Source of the DNA: Oscillospiraceae bacterium
GTDB taxonomy: Bacteria; Bacillota; Clostridia; Oscillospirales; CAG-272
Assembly: GCA_015065105.1 (NCBI GenBank)
Contig: SVQZ01000001.1
Location: 90,448 to 154,447, forward strand
Direction of reading: 5' to 3'
DNA: 64,000 nucleotides
Part shown: positions 1 to 9,172 of the stretch, in pieces
Layout: the number at the start of each line of letters is the position of its first letter
How positions within the stretch are numbered: the first letter of the stretch is position 1
Position numbers and translations under genes: made by a program
Notes under the pieces: model-generated
What the model was told of the DNA's origin: nothing
Database searches by the model: none
What the model saw: only the letters and a program-made list of their open reading frames with translations

Positions 1-769
1 CAAAGCTCTGCATAACTCCGCCGCCCAAAACATAACGTCGGAGATTCAACAAACTTGCGGCACTTCCTAAGCCCTTTCCTATGTATTCGCCTGTCTTTTT
101 AAATACTTCAACGGCAAGCTTTTCGCCGTTACGGGCACGCTTTGATATTTCAAGCGCAGATATATTTTCTCCTGTAACAGCTTCATATCTGCGGGAAATA
201 GCAGGGCCTGCCGCTACCCCCTCGACACAGCCTTTATGACCGCACGGGCACAAAGGACCGTTATCCTCTACTATAATATGACCTATTTCGCCTGCACCGC
301 CGAATGCTCCGGAATAGACCTGTCCGTTAAGAACAAGTCCGCCGCCGACACCGTTAGATACGGTTACCCACAAATAATCACTACAATCCTTACATATACC
401 GAAAACACTTTCCGCATACGCGCAGGCATTAACGTCATTTTCAATATATACCGAAAGACCAAGCTTTTCGGACATCCTCTCTGCTATAGGAAAATTACTT
501 ATACCGGAAAAGCAGGCATATACCCATATTCCGTTTTTCGGATCTGCAAGACCGGGTATAGTCATACCGCAGGAAACTGCTTTACATTCAGGATTTCTTT
601 CTTTTAACAGAGTATATAGTTCAAGAATATACGATTCTATCGTTTCCTCTGTAAATTCCAAAGGAAAAATAAGCTTTTCCTTATCAATAATACTTCCCTT
701 TTCATCAATAAAACCGCAAAGAAGCTTACTTCCTCCGATGTCACAGGCAAATATTACATCTTTTTTCAT
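1..769 (-). CDS. ROK family protein (glucokinase-like), 3' end cut by window edge
   Basis: Reverse-strand translation from ATG at 769: MKKDVIFACDIGGSKLLCGFIDEKG...ENDVNACAYAE...GGAGEIGHIIVEDNGPLCPCGHKGCVEG; ROK signature and CxCGxxGC zinc motif. Open to window start. Confidence 0.88.
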   Translation of the reverse strand, partial: MKKDVIFACDIGGSKLLCGFIDEKGSIIDKEKLIFPLEFTEETIESYILELYTLLKERNPECKAVSCGMTIPGLADPKNGIWVYACFSGISNFPIAERMSEKLGLSVYIENDVNACAYAESVFGICKDCSDYLWVTVSNGVGGGLVLNGQVYSGAFGGAGEIGHIIVEDNGPLCPCGHKGCVEGVAAGPAISRRYEAVTGENISALEISKRARNGEKLAVEVFKKTGEYIGKGLGSAASLLNLRRYVLGGGVMQSF

Positions 770-926
770 TTTATCACCGCCTTGGATCAATTATAGCATA
801 TATTAAAGCATTATGCAACATATTCCTTTCATATTACATTTTGAACAAAGCTGTAGGTGATTTAAGGTATAATATTTACATATGATGAAAAATCGAAAAA
901 TAAATAAAAAAAGTAAAAAAAAAGAC

Positions 927-955
927 TTGACAAAATGATTTCTTTTTGGTATTAT
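927..955 (+). promoter_or_regulatory. Predicted sigma-A promoter of tRNA-Thr (TTGACA-17-TATTAT)
   Basis: Perfect -35 TTGACA, 17-nt spacer, TATTAT -10, shortly upstream of the tRNA. Confidence 0.75.
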
Positions 956-970
956 ATACGGGTAGTTGAT

Positions 971-1046
<76 letters not shown>

Positions 1047-1048
1047 GA

Positions 1049-1083
1049 AAAAAGAGCAAGTTGAAAGACTTGCTCTTTTTTTG
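1049..1083 (+). terminator. Rho-independent terminator of tRNA-Thr
   Basis: AGAGCAAGT-TGAAAG-ACTTGCTCT followed by T-run. Confidence 0.85.
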
Positions 1084-1260
1084 ACTAAGTTTGCCCTTAC
1101 GGGCAAGTGAAGTTGACTTCGGCAGTGAAGTTACTGCGTAGTGAAGTTTGCTTCGCAAGTGTTTTTTTGGCAAACTTAACTTCACTTTGCGGTAAAACCG
1201 CAAAACTTCACTATGGCGTAAGCCATAACTTCACATCGGCTTTGCCGATACTTCACTTTT
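1084..1260. repeat. Array of short palindromes separated by AGTGAAGTT, with second half in inverse orientation (AACTTCACT)
   Basis: AGTGAAGTT recurs between hairpins TGCCCTTACGGGCA and TTGCTTCGCAA; after a T-run, AACTTCACT recurs between TTTGCGGTAAAACCGCAAA, TATGGCGTAAGCCATA and ATCGGCTTTGCCGAT. Confidence 0.85.
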
Positions 1261-1303
1261 AATTTGTGATTGTGCTTGTTTGCATATAAGTACAATAAAG
1301 ACA

Positions 1304-1330
1304 AAAAAGGACTTCATTTGAAGTCCTTTT
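1304..1330. terminator. Terminator hairpin downstream of pepD
   Basis: AAAAGGACTTCATTTGAAGTCCTTTT palindrome. Confidence 0.75.
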
Positions 1331-1356
1331 GATTTATAGAAATTGCTCCGCTTTTC

Positions 1357-2790
1357 TTATACTGATTTTATAATAGAACAAAGCAAACGGTAGGTCCGTT
1401 CTACCGAAGCTATCTCCATTCTTTCGTCGGGTGAATGAATATCAAGAATATTCGGGCCTATCGAAATAATGTCGATGCCGGGGATTCTTGAGGATATAAG
1501 TCCACATTCGAGTCCTGCATGAAGTGCTTCGATCTTCGGCTTATATCCATACTGTTCCTCAAATTTCTCGATATACAAATCTCGGAGCTTTGAATCTGCC
1601 TTATAGTCCCAGCCCGGATATCTGTCACAGGTAACGTATTCGCAATTTAAAAGCTTTGCTATACGGGAGAACTCAAGAACAGTTGAATCAATTTCGTATT
1701 CATTATTTGAACGAATAAGATGAACCGCCTTGAAGCAACCGTTTTCAGCCTTTACAATACCGAGATTGGAGGATGTTTGCACAAGACCCTCGATATGTCT
1801 TGACATTCTTAAAACACCGTTAGGCGCAATAAGGATCTCATTAATGATTCTTGTGGTATCAGCAAAGCTGAACATATTGCCGATATGCTTGTTTTTTGAT
1901 GTATAAAGCTTAAAAATCTTTTCGTCATTCGAGAAGATTTTTTTCTTTTCGCGGATATATTCGGTTATGATATCGTTATAAAGCTCGGTATCTGTTACTG
2001 AAATAACAGCACTTGTCTCTCTCGGGATAGCATTATCCTTTGTACCGCCTTCAAGAGTAACAAGATTAAAGGGTTCACGCTCATACATTTTAGCAAGAAG
2101 CTGCGCCATAATAACTATAGCGTTCTCCTTGCCGGTATTGATCTCAACGCCCGAATGACCGCCCGAAAGACCCTTGATATCGATTCGCATAAGCTTATTC
2201 TTCTCGGATATTGCATCCGAGCTGAAGCTCATTTCAAGACGTACACCGCCCGCGCAGGAAACGAAGCTTATTCCCTCCTCTTCCGAATCGATATTGATCA
2301 TAAGACGTGATTCTATATCCGAATAATCAAAGCCTATAGCACCTGTCATTCCTACCTCTTCACCTGAGGTAAACAGACATTCAAGGTTAGGAAGTTCTTT
2401 ATCATCGCTTGTAAGTAATGCAAGCATATAAGCCACGGCAACGCCGTCGTCGCCGCCGAGTGTTGTTCCCTTTGCCTTTATATAACCGTCCTCGGTATAA
2501 AGCTCGATTCCATCCTTTTCAAAATCGTGCTCTGTTCCGTTATTAGCCTGACATACCATATCTGTATGTCCCTGTAAAAGCAGAGTGGAAGCATCGCTTC
2601 TCACCGAGGGCTTTTTAACTAAAATATTATTATACCCGTCTCTTCTGTATTTAAGGCCGTAATAATCAGCAACAGCGGCAATATAATCTACTACCGCTGT
2701 TTCGTTACCCGATCCACGGGGGATCGCTGATATTTCCTCAAAATACTTAAAGACTTGCTTGGGTTCGATATCCTTAAGTATATATTCCAT
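1357..2790 (-). CDS. pepD: Aminoacyl-histidine dipeptidase (M20 family, cytosol non-specific dipeptidase)
   Basis: 477 aa; LLLQGHTDMVCQ, GGDDGVAVAYMLALL, FTSGEEVGMTGA, LHAGLECGLI motifs typical of PepD. Confidence 0.93.
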   Translation of the reverse strand: MEYILKDIEPKQVFKYFEEISAIPRGSGNETAVVDYIAAVADYYGLKYRRDGYNNILVKKPSVRSDASTLLLQGHTDMVCQANNGTEHDFEKDGIELYTEDGYIKAKGTTLGGDDGVAVAYMLALLTSDDKELPNLECLFTSGEEVGMTGAIGFDYSDIESRLMINIDSEEEGISFVSCAGGVRLEMSFSSDAISEKNKLMRIDIKGLSGGHSGVEINTGKENAIVIMAQLLAKMYEREPFNLVTLEGGTKDNAIPRETSAVISVTDTELYNDIITEYIREKKKIFSNDEKIFKLYTSKNKHIGNMFSFADTTRIINEILIAPNGVLRMSRHIEGLVQTSSNLGIVKAENGCFKAVHLIRSNNEYEIDSTVLEFSRIAKLLNCEYVTCDRYPGWDYKADSKLRDLYIEKFEEQYGYKPKIEALHAGLECGLISSRIPGIDIISIGPNILDIHSPDERMEIASVERTYRLLCSIIKSV

Positions 2791-2792
2791 AA

Positions 2793-3428
2793 TTACTCCT
2801 GACAGAATTTAAGTGCTGCGTCTGCTGCAGTAGCCGCATCGGGAGTAAAGCAGTCTGCGCCGATCTCATCACAGAACGCCTGTGTTACGGGAGCACCGCC
2901 GACCATGATCTTCACCTTATCGCGGATGCCTGCTTCTTCGCAAGCGGTAACAACGTCCTTCATAACACCCATGGTAGTTGTGAGAAGCGCGGAAAGACAT
3001 ATAACCTTACAGTCCTCCTCGATCGCTGTCTTAACGAAATCCTCAACGGAAACGTCAACACCAAGGTCGATAACCTCAAGTCCCTTACCCTCAAGCATCA
3101 TGCCGACGAGATTCTTTCCGATATCGTGCATATCACCTGCAACGGTACCTAATACGACCTTACCTGAAGGCTTTACGTCATCGGAAACCAACAGGGGCTT
3201 GATAACCTCGACACCCTTCTTCATTGCTCTTGCTGCAACGAGAACCTCGGGTACGTAAACCTCATTATTCTTAAACTTTTCACCTACAACATTCATACCG
3301 GCAAGAAGCGCATCATCAAGGATCTCCTTAGCGCTGTGACCCTCTTCGAGCGCCTGTGCAACCAAAAGCTTAACGTCCTTTGCTTTACCTGCCTGCATTT
3401 TTTCAGAAATTTCACAAATTATAGACAT
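2793..3428 (-). CDS. Cobalamin (corrinoid)-binding protein, MtbC/MtmC-like
   Basis: B12-binding cap domain plus GDMHDIGKNLVGMMLEGKG (DxHxxG) and LSALLTTT, GGAPV motifs. ATG at 3428 chosen over an upstream TTG. Confidence 0.92.
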   Translation of the reverse strand: MSIICEISEKMQAGKAKDVKLLVAQALEEGHSAKEILDDALLAGMNVVGEKFKNNEVYVPEVLVAARAMKKGVEVIKPLLVSDDVKPSGKVVLGTVAGDMHDIGKNLVGMMLEGKGLEVIDLGVDVSVEDFVKTAIEEDCKVICLSALLTTTMGVMKDVVTACEEAGIRDKVKIMVGGAPVTQAFCDEIGADCFTPDAATAADAALKFCQE

Positions 3429-3645
3429 CAAAATGACCTCCGTATTTAAAATAACTCATTTATATTCGATTAAGTATAACATATTTTTATATTTATTACA
3501 TCTATAATTTTGTAAATTTTTATTATACGCAAAACAATAATTGTTATTCATATTTAAAAAATTAAGGAGCAAATTATATACAGACCATAATTTCATCGAT
3601 TATAAATTTGAGGTTGGGTCAATAATCAGGAAAAGGAGTGAAAAA

Positions 3646-4812
3646 ATGAAAAGGAAAATATTAGTAAGAAGTACCTTCATATTACTGTCTTTATTTCTAA
3701 TTTGTTCGGTAGTGATTACAGGCTATAACCATTCTATCCCCGACAGTATTTCTGTTTTTGCCGTTGAAGACGTCTCCTCGAAGGATATAGCGCCCTTCGT
3801 AAGTATTTCAACCGTGAAAAACGACGTTGCCGAAGCAAAGCTGTTCGGTGTGGTAAAATTAAAAAGCATTGACGTAAAGCTTCTTTGCGATAAAGAGGTT
3901 TACGTCGGCGGTATGCCTGTGGGCATAAAGCTATATACTGACGGAATTCTCATATCGGGGACCTCAGAGGTCGATACGAAGAGCAGAAACGTCAATCCGG
4001 GAGAGCTTGCAGGCTTAAAAGCAGGAGATATTATCAAAAAGATAAACGGTAATGAGGTCGGCAGTATTTCTGACGTTCTGAATGCCGCAAAGGACAGCGG
4101 CGGCAAGGAAATACCGATTAAATATGAGCGTAACGGAAAGCTTTATGAAACAAAATTGATTCCTGTTAAATCTGTAAGCGAAGGGGTCTATAAATTAGGC
4201 TTATGGGTCAGAGACGGTACGGCAGGTATAGGAACTGTAACCTATATCGACCCTGAAAACAATGCTTTCGGAGGACTTGGACACGGTGTGTGCGATTCAG
4301 ACACCGCAAGATTGCTTCCAATGAACCGAGGTGTTCTGTGCGACGTGACGATAAATAATGTTGATAAGGGCAAAAAGGGTGATCCGGGTGAATTACAGGG
4401 TTATTTTTCCGGTGAAGATAAAGGAGTTCTTATAAGCAATACAGACTTTGGTGTATTCGGTGCTTTTAACAGTATTGAAACAAAAAAACTCAAAAAGATA
4501 AAGATAGGGTTAAAGGATGAGTTAAAGCCGGGGCCTGCAACTATATTATGCACACTTTCAGACAACAATATTTGTGAATATGATATAGAAATTGAAAAGA
4601 TTAATAATAATTCTAATCCGACTAAAAATTTTAATATTAAAGTAACGGACAAGGAGCTTATATCAAAAGCAGGCGGAATAGTACAGGGTATGTCGGGTTC
4701 CCCGATAATACAAAACGGAAAGCTTGTGGGCGCTGTTACGCACGTGCTTGTGGATGACCCTACGAGAGGTTACGGTATTTATATTGAGAATATGCTCTCA
4801 AACTCAAATTGA
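3646..4812 (+). CDS. spoIVB: SpoIVB serine peptidase (S55), PDZ-containing sporulation protease
   Basis: PDZ region GLKAGDIIKKINGNEV; NNAFGGLGHGVCDSDT; GIVQGMSGSPIIQNGKLVGAVTHVLVDDPTRGYGIYIENML. Start ATG 3646 with upstream AAAGGAGTG. Confidence 0.95.
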   Translation: MKRKILVRSTFILLSLFLICSVVITGYNHSIPDSISVFAVEDVSSKDIAPFVSISTVKNDVAEAKLFGVVKLKSIDVKLLCDKEVYVGGMPVGIKLYTDGILISGTSEVDTKSRNVNPGELAGLKAGDIIKKINGNEVGSISDVLNAAKDSGGKEIPIKYERNGKLYETKLIPVKSVSEGVYKLGLWVRDGTAGIGTVTYIDPENNAFGGLGHGVCDSDTARLLPMNRGVLCDVTINNVDKGKKGDPGELQGYFSGEDKGVLISNTDFGVFGAFNSIETKKLKKIKIGLKDELKPGPATILCTLSDNNICEYDIEIEKINNNSNPTKNFNIKVTDKELISKAGGIVQGMSGSPIIQNGKLVGAVTHVLVDDPTRGYGIYIENMLSNSN

Positions 4813-4814
4813 AT

Positions 4815-4854
4815 AAATATCCCGGCTTTAATTATAATTAAAGCCGGGATATTT
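4815..4854. terminator. 40-nt perfect palindrome, probable terminator of spoIVB
   Basis: AAATATCCCGGCTTTAATTATAATTAAAGCCGGGATATTT. Confidence 0.85.
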
Positions 4855-4980
4855 AATTTTATTTTGTAACACAAACTAATGAAATAATATTCGTATTTTA
4901 ATCAATTTTTACTCACAATATATTGACAAGAATCTTCGATAGGTGTAAAATAAATACATCTTTTTTAAGGAGTGATCAAA

Positions 4981-6288
4981 TTGGCAAATTATTATCAGCC
5001 CGAGATAGAGACCGCCTCGGTTGAAGAAATCAAAGCTCTTCAGAGTGAAAAGCTTGTAAAGCAGGTCAAACGCGTTTATGAGAACGTTAAATATTACCGT
5101 GACCTCATGGATGAAAAGGGTGTTACACCCGATGACATAAAAGGTATAGAGGATCTTCACAAGCTTCCCTTTCTCACAAAAGCTGATTTACGTAACGCAT
5201 ATCCTTACGGTCTTTTGGGAGCAGATCTTAAAGACTGTGTACGAATTCATTCAACAAGCGGAACAACAGGTAAAAGAGTTATTGCTTTCTACACACAGAA
5301 AGATATAGATCTTTGGGACGATTGCTGTGCAAGAGCCATTGTTGCGGCAGGCGGAACAAATGAGGATATTTGCCAGATAGCGTACGGCTACGGTCTTTTC
5401 ACAGGAGGTCTCGGACTTCACGGAGGAGCGCACAAGGTAGGCTGTCTCACACTTCCCATGTCCTCAGGTAACACAGAAAGACAGATAGAATTTATGCAGG
5501 ACCTTAACTCAACTATTATCTGCTGTACCCCCTCATACGCGGCATACATAGGCGAGACCTTAAAGGAAATGGGTCTTTCTCCCGATGATATAAACCTCAA
5601 AGCAGGTATTTTCGGAGCAGAACCATGGACAGAGGAAATGAGACGCGATATCGAAAAATCTCTCGGTATCAAGGCATATGATATCTACGGTCTCACCGAA
5701 TCCACCGGCCCCGGCGTTGCTTTTGAATGCGAGGAGCAGACAGGTATGCATATAAATGAGGACCATTTCCTTGCAGAGATAATCGATCCCGAAACAGGAG
5801 AGGTTCTTCCCGAAGGCTCCAAGGGTGAATTGGTATTCACAAATCTCGACAAAGAAGGCTTCCCTCTTCTCCGCTACAGAACCCGTGATATCTGTGTTCT
5901 TTCAAGAAAGCCTTGCTCCTGCGGACGTACCTTTATCAAGATGGCTAAGCCTATGGGCAGAAGCGATGATATGCTTATTATACGCGGTGTTAACGTATTC
6001 CCCTCACAGATAGAGACCGTACTTATCAAGGAAGGTTATTCCCCCAACTATCTTATCGAGGTTGACCGTGTCAAGAATAACGATACTCTTGACGTTTACG
6101 TTGAGCTCTCTCCCGAGCAGTTCTCTGATACAGTAAAGGATCTCCATGCAAACGAAAAGTCTCTTGCCGATGCTATGATACAGATGCTTGGTATAAAGCC
6201 TAAGGTACATCTCGTTGCACCGAAGACCATTAAAAGAAGTGAAGGCAAGGCGGTTCGTGTAATCGACAAGAGAAAGCTTCACGATTAA
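4981..6288 (+). CDS. paaK: Phenylacetate--CoA ligase family protein
   Basis: HSTSGTTGKRVIAFYT, YDIYGLTESTGPGVAFEC, RYRTRDIC, RSDDMLIIRGVNVFPSQIE. AAGGAG spacing favours TTG start at 4981 over GTG 4972. Confidence 0.93.
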   Translation: MANYYQPEIETASVEEIKALQSEKLVKQVKRVYENVKYYRDLMDEKGVTPDDIKGIEDLHKLPFLTKADLRNAYPYGLLGADLKDCVRIHSTSGTTGKRVIAFYTQKDIDLWDDCCARAIVAAGGTNEDICQIAYGYGLFTGGLGLHGGAHKVGCLTLPMSSGNTERQIEFMQDLNSTIICCTPSYAAYIGETLKEMGLSPDDINLKAGIFGAEPWTEEMRRDIEKSLGIKAYDIYGLTESTGPGVAFECEEQTGMHINEDHFLAEIIDPETGEVLPEGSKGELVFTNLDKEGFPLLRYRTRDICVLSRKPCSCGRTFIKMAKPMGRSDDMLIIRGVNVFPSQIETVLIKEGYSPNYLIEVDRVKNNDTLDVYVELSPEQFSDTVKDLHANEKSLADAMIQMLGIKPKVHLVAPKTIKRSEGKAVRVIDKRKLHD

Positions 6289-6303
6289 GAAAGGAAAATT
6301 ATA

Positions 6304-6726
6304 ATGAGTGTTAAACAAATTTCTGTATTCATTGAAAATAAAACAGGTAAATTAGCAGAGGCAACAAGATTTATTGCAGACCACAATATCAATCTTCGTG
6401 CCCTTTCTATAGCTGATACACAGGATTTCGGTATTCTCCGTATCATCTGTGACGATCCTGATGCCGCCAATAAGGCATTACAGGACGGCGGTTATATTAC
6501 CACGACCACCGAAGTTCTGGCGGCTTCTATAAGCGATAAGCCCGGCAGTCTTGCAACTATACTTGAAGTTCTGTCCGAAGCCAAGGTAGTTGTTGAATAT
6601 ACCTATGCATTCCTTTCCTCAAAGACCGGCGCATACATGATCTTCCGCGTTGACGACAATCAGTGTGCTGCTGCAGCCCTTGCAGGTGCAGGAATCAAGA
6701 CAGCAAACCAGAACGATCTCTTCTAA
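6304..6726 (+). CDS. ACT domain-containing protein (two ACT domains) downstream of paaK
   Basis: KQISVFIENKTGKLAEATRFIADHNINLRALSIADT...DKPGSLATILEVLSEAKVVVEYTYAF. Confidence 0.9.
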   Translation: MSVKQISVFIENKTGKLAEATRFIADHNINLRALSIADTQDFGILRIICDDPDAANKALQDGGYITTTTEVLAASISDKPGSLATILEVLSEAKVVVEYTYAFLSSKTGAYMIFRVDDNQCAAAALAGAGIKTANQNDLF

Positions 6727-6775
6727 TCAAAAAATGGGCTTTACCTTACAAGTAAGCCCATTTATGCTTATAATT

Positions 6776-7459
6776 ATGAAAAAAACTTTAAAAATATTAT
6801 TAATTGTAATTACAACTCTTTTTCTTTTATGTGTAACAGTTGTTCTCTGCATAAATCTTCACATTAAAAACAGTGTTAAGGATAATATCGTTGATCCAAA
6901 AGATGCAGAAACTATAGAAAACGCTGACTGCATACTAATATTAGGCTGCGGTGTCAGAGAGGACGGTACTCCGAGTCATATGCTTCATGACAGACTTGAG
7001 CGCGGTATCGAGCTTTACAAGCAGGGTGTTGCACCGAAGATTCTTATGAGCGGTGATCACGGAACAGCAGAATACGATGAGGTCAACACAATGAAGCAGT
7101 ATGCCATAGATGCGGGTGTACCTTCAGAGGATATCTTCATGGATCATGCCGGCTTTAATACATATGATTCTATGTACCGCGCAAGAGAAATTTTCAAGGT
7201 AAAAAGACTTGTTATCGTTACACAAAAATACCATCTATACAGGGCGCTCTACGTTGCCGATTCGCTCGGTCTGGAGGCTTTCGGGATAAACGCGGATCTG
7301 CGTGAATACGTCGGCCAATGGACGAGGGATATCCGCGAGGTTGCCGCAAGAATTAAGGATTTTGTAATTACTCTTTACAAGCCATTACCCGTTTGTCTCG
7401 GTGAAGAGATCCCTATATCGGGTGACGGAAACAAAACAAACGATAAGGAATTCAATTAA
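6776..7459 (+). CDS. SanA/YdcF-like (DUF218/ElyC family) membrane protein
   Basis: N-terminal TM (MKKTLKILLIVITTLFLLCVTVVLC), DCILILGCGVREDGTPSHMLHDRLERGIELY, LMSGDHG, ESxNTYDS-like DHAGFNTYDSMYRA. Internal ATG at 6776 preferred over ORF start 6650, which overlaps the ACT gene. Confidence 0.88.
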   Translation: MKKTLKILLIVITTLFLLCVTVVLCINLHIKNSVKDNIVDPKDAETIENADCILILGCGVREDGTPSHMLHDRLERGIELYKQGVAPKILMSGDHGTAEYDEVNTMKQYAIDAGVPSEDIFMDHAGFNTYDSMYRAREIFKVKRLVIVTQKYHLYRALYVADSLGLEAFGINADLREYVGQWTRDIREVAARIKDFVITLYKPLPVCLGEEIPISGDGNKTNDKEFN

Positions 7460-7476
7460 ACGTTATATCTCGCTGC

Positions 7477-9000
7477 CTACGGTATTAAAAGTACCTTTAC
7501 GGCAGCGAGATCTTCATTTTGCAATGAATTGACCTCAATAATATCCTCACATCTGCATTTATACCTTTTTGCAACCTCCCATAGCGTTTCTCCCTTTACA
7601 GGATAATATAAAGTCATTACAGAGGATCTGTTATTCTCTTTTTCGCTGACCGTACAGTTTACAGCTCTGCAGTGCTTTTCCTTTGCGCCGAGTACGGCAT
7701 TTATATAGAGCTCTGCGTTCAGAGAAGTCTTTGAGCCGTTGATCTCGGCATTGCATTTAATAATATCGCATTTATGCTCTTCAAATAAATCAAATTTATA
7801 ACCGCATCCTTCTCTTTCATATTTAAAGGGTGCCGTTTGTTTTATAACGGTATATCTCTCTTCACCCTCGCAAATACAAAGAAGTGTCCATTCTATCTCT
7901 CCGTGTAATACAAATTTATTTCTTTCGGCATCATAGAAAAGTTCATGTGAATCTACATTTGCATTTACTTCAACAGCGTGCTTCGGTATTATATCACCTT
8001 CAACGGAAAGCTCCATGATCTCATTCACGCTCAAAGGCGATGAAAACGCTTCGTAAGGTCTTATATATTCAATTTCTTCTTTTGAAAAGCAAAACTCCTT
8101 TTTTGTTGAATAGGCATCGCATACAGCCTCGCATCTTACTCCGTAATAATGCTTATGGCAAAGATCGTAGCCGTAATCAAGCTCAATTATACGCATTTCT
8201 CCAAAGCTGTTATTCTGTACAGATACCTTGATATCCTTTATCCTAACCTCACAGATGCAGGCATCATCGTCGGTATATTCGTTTGCTATATATTCGTTAA
8301 ATCCCACTGTCTCGCTTATCTTATGGTAGTTGGAATCATTGCCGAGATATAGGATGTTTATATAGCTTTCACCGCGGATCGAAGCCTGAGTATCTGTTTT
8401 TTTAATTTCATTTACTACTGTATTAACCTTGCAATATACAATTGCAGATACTTCGGGAAGAGCCGATGATATCTCTATATCATGGCTTGCATGAAGATTC
8501 GCTTCGCACTCTGACGAGATCATCATAGACCTTATCTTTTCGGTTTTCTTTTGCAGGCATATATCCTCGTTACAGGATATCTCAGGCTCGGTATCAACGC
8601 TTTCGTTTTTCTGCATAAATATATTAAGACGGGCTCTGAAGCTTATCCTTCTCGGGTTTACAAGTCTTGCATTCGGATTCTCTGTTTTACAAAAATAGCT
8701 CACCGATTCCACGTTATCATCCTTTACGGGTATATTTAGGGTAAACGTGTCGGAATATATAATACTCTGAAGACTGTCATCCTCACATATGCATAAAACG
8801 TTATATACTATCTCGCCCTCGCACAATAGATTATTACCGTTATTGAATACGTTATGTAAAACGGCTTCGCTGTCACATTGCACGAGTTTCTTTATATCGG
8901 CAATATAATCAGGCAGAATATAATCCTCATTTCTTTCGTTTGTATCGCAGAGCTTTGTAATATTTACGTTTATACAACGATTCATATCTCTTTCATCCAT
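7477..9000 (-). CDS. SPOCS (DUF3794) domain protein with C-terminal LysM, SipL-like spore protein
   Basis: Repeated SPOCS-like segments (VNANVDSHELFYDAERNKFVLHGEIEWTLLCICE...) and C-terminal LysM YYPVKGETLWEVAKRYKCRCEDIIEVNSLQNEDLAAVKVLLIP. Confidence 0.85.
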   Translation of the reverse strand: MDERDMNRCINVNITKLCDTNERNEDYILPDYIADIKKLVQCDSEAVLHNVFNNGNNLLCEGEIVYNVLCICEDDSLQSIIYSDTFTLNIPVKDDNVESVSYFCKTENPNARLVNPRRISFRARLNIFMQKNESVDTEPEISCNEDICLQKKTEKIRSMMISSECEANLHASHDIEISSALPEVSAIVYCKVNTVVNEIKKTDTQASIRGESYINILYLGNDSNYHKISETVGFNEYIANEYTDDDACICEVRIKDIKVSVQNNSFGEMRIIELDYGYDLCHKHYYGVRCEAVCDAYSTKKEFCFSKEEIEYIRPYEAFSSPLSVNEIMELSVEGDIIPKHAVEVNANVDSHELFYDAERNKFVLHGEIEWTLLCICEGEERYTVIKQTAPFKYEREGCGYKFDLFEEHKCDIIKCNAEINGSKTSLNAELYINAVLGAKEKHCRAVNCTVSEKENNRSSVMTLYYPVKGETLWEVAKRYKCRCEDIIEVNSLQNEDLAAVKVLLIP

Positions 9001-9126
9001 AATAAATCTCCTTTTTCTTTATAGGATAATTCTCCGCCTCAACAGTAATTTAAAGTTTAAGAAAAGCTTGGGCGTATCATACGAGGGTCTTCCCCTCTTT
9101 TTTATACCAATATATGAACCTAAAAA

Positions 9127-9156
9127 AGAAAAAATGCATCCGAAGATGCATCTTTC
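9127..9156 (-). terminator. Terminator downstream of galE
   Basis: AAAAAATGCATCCGAAGATGCATCTTT hairpin. Confidence 0.7.
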
Positions 9157-9172
9157 AAATAATTATAAATTA

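Noticed and set aside
236-607. 123-aa plus-strand ORF
   Set aside because: Antisense to the ROK-family gene, which has clear family motifs; no RBS or recognisable product.
1084-1260. Palindrome array considered as CRISPR
   Set aside because: Constant element is only 9 nt, spacers are short palindromes of unequal length, orientation flips mid-array.
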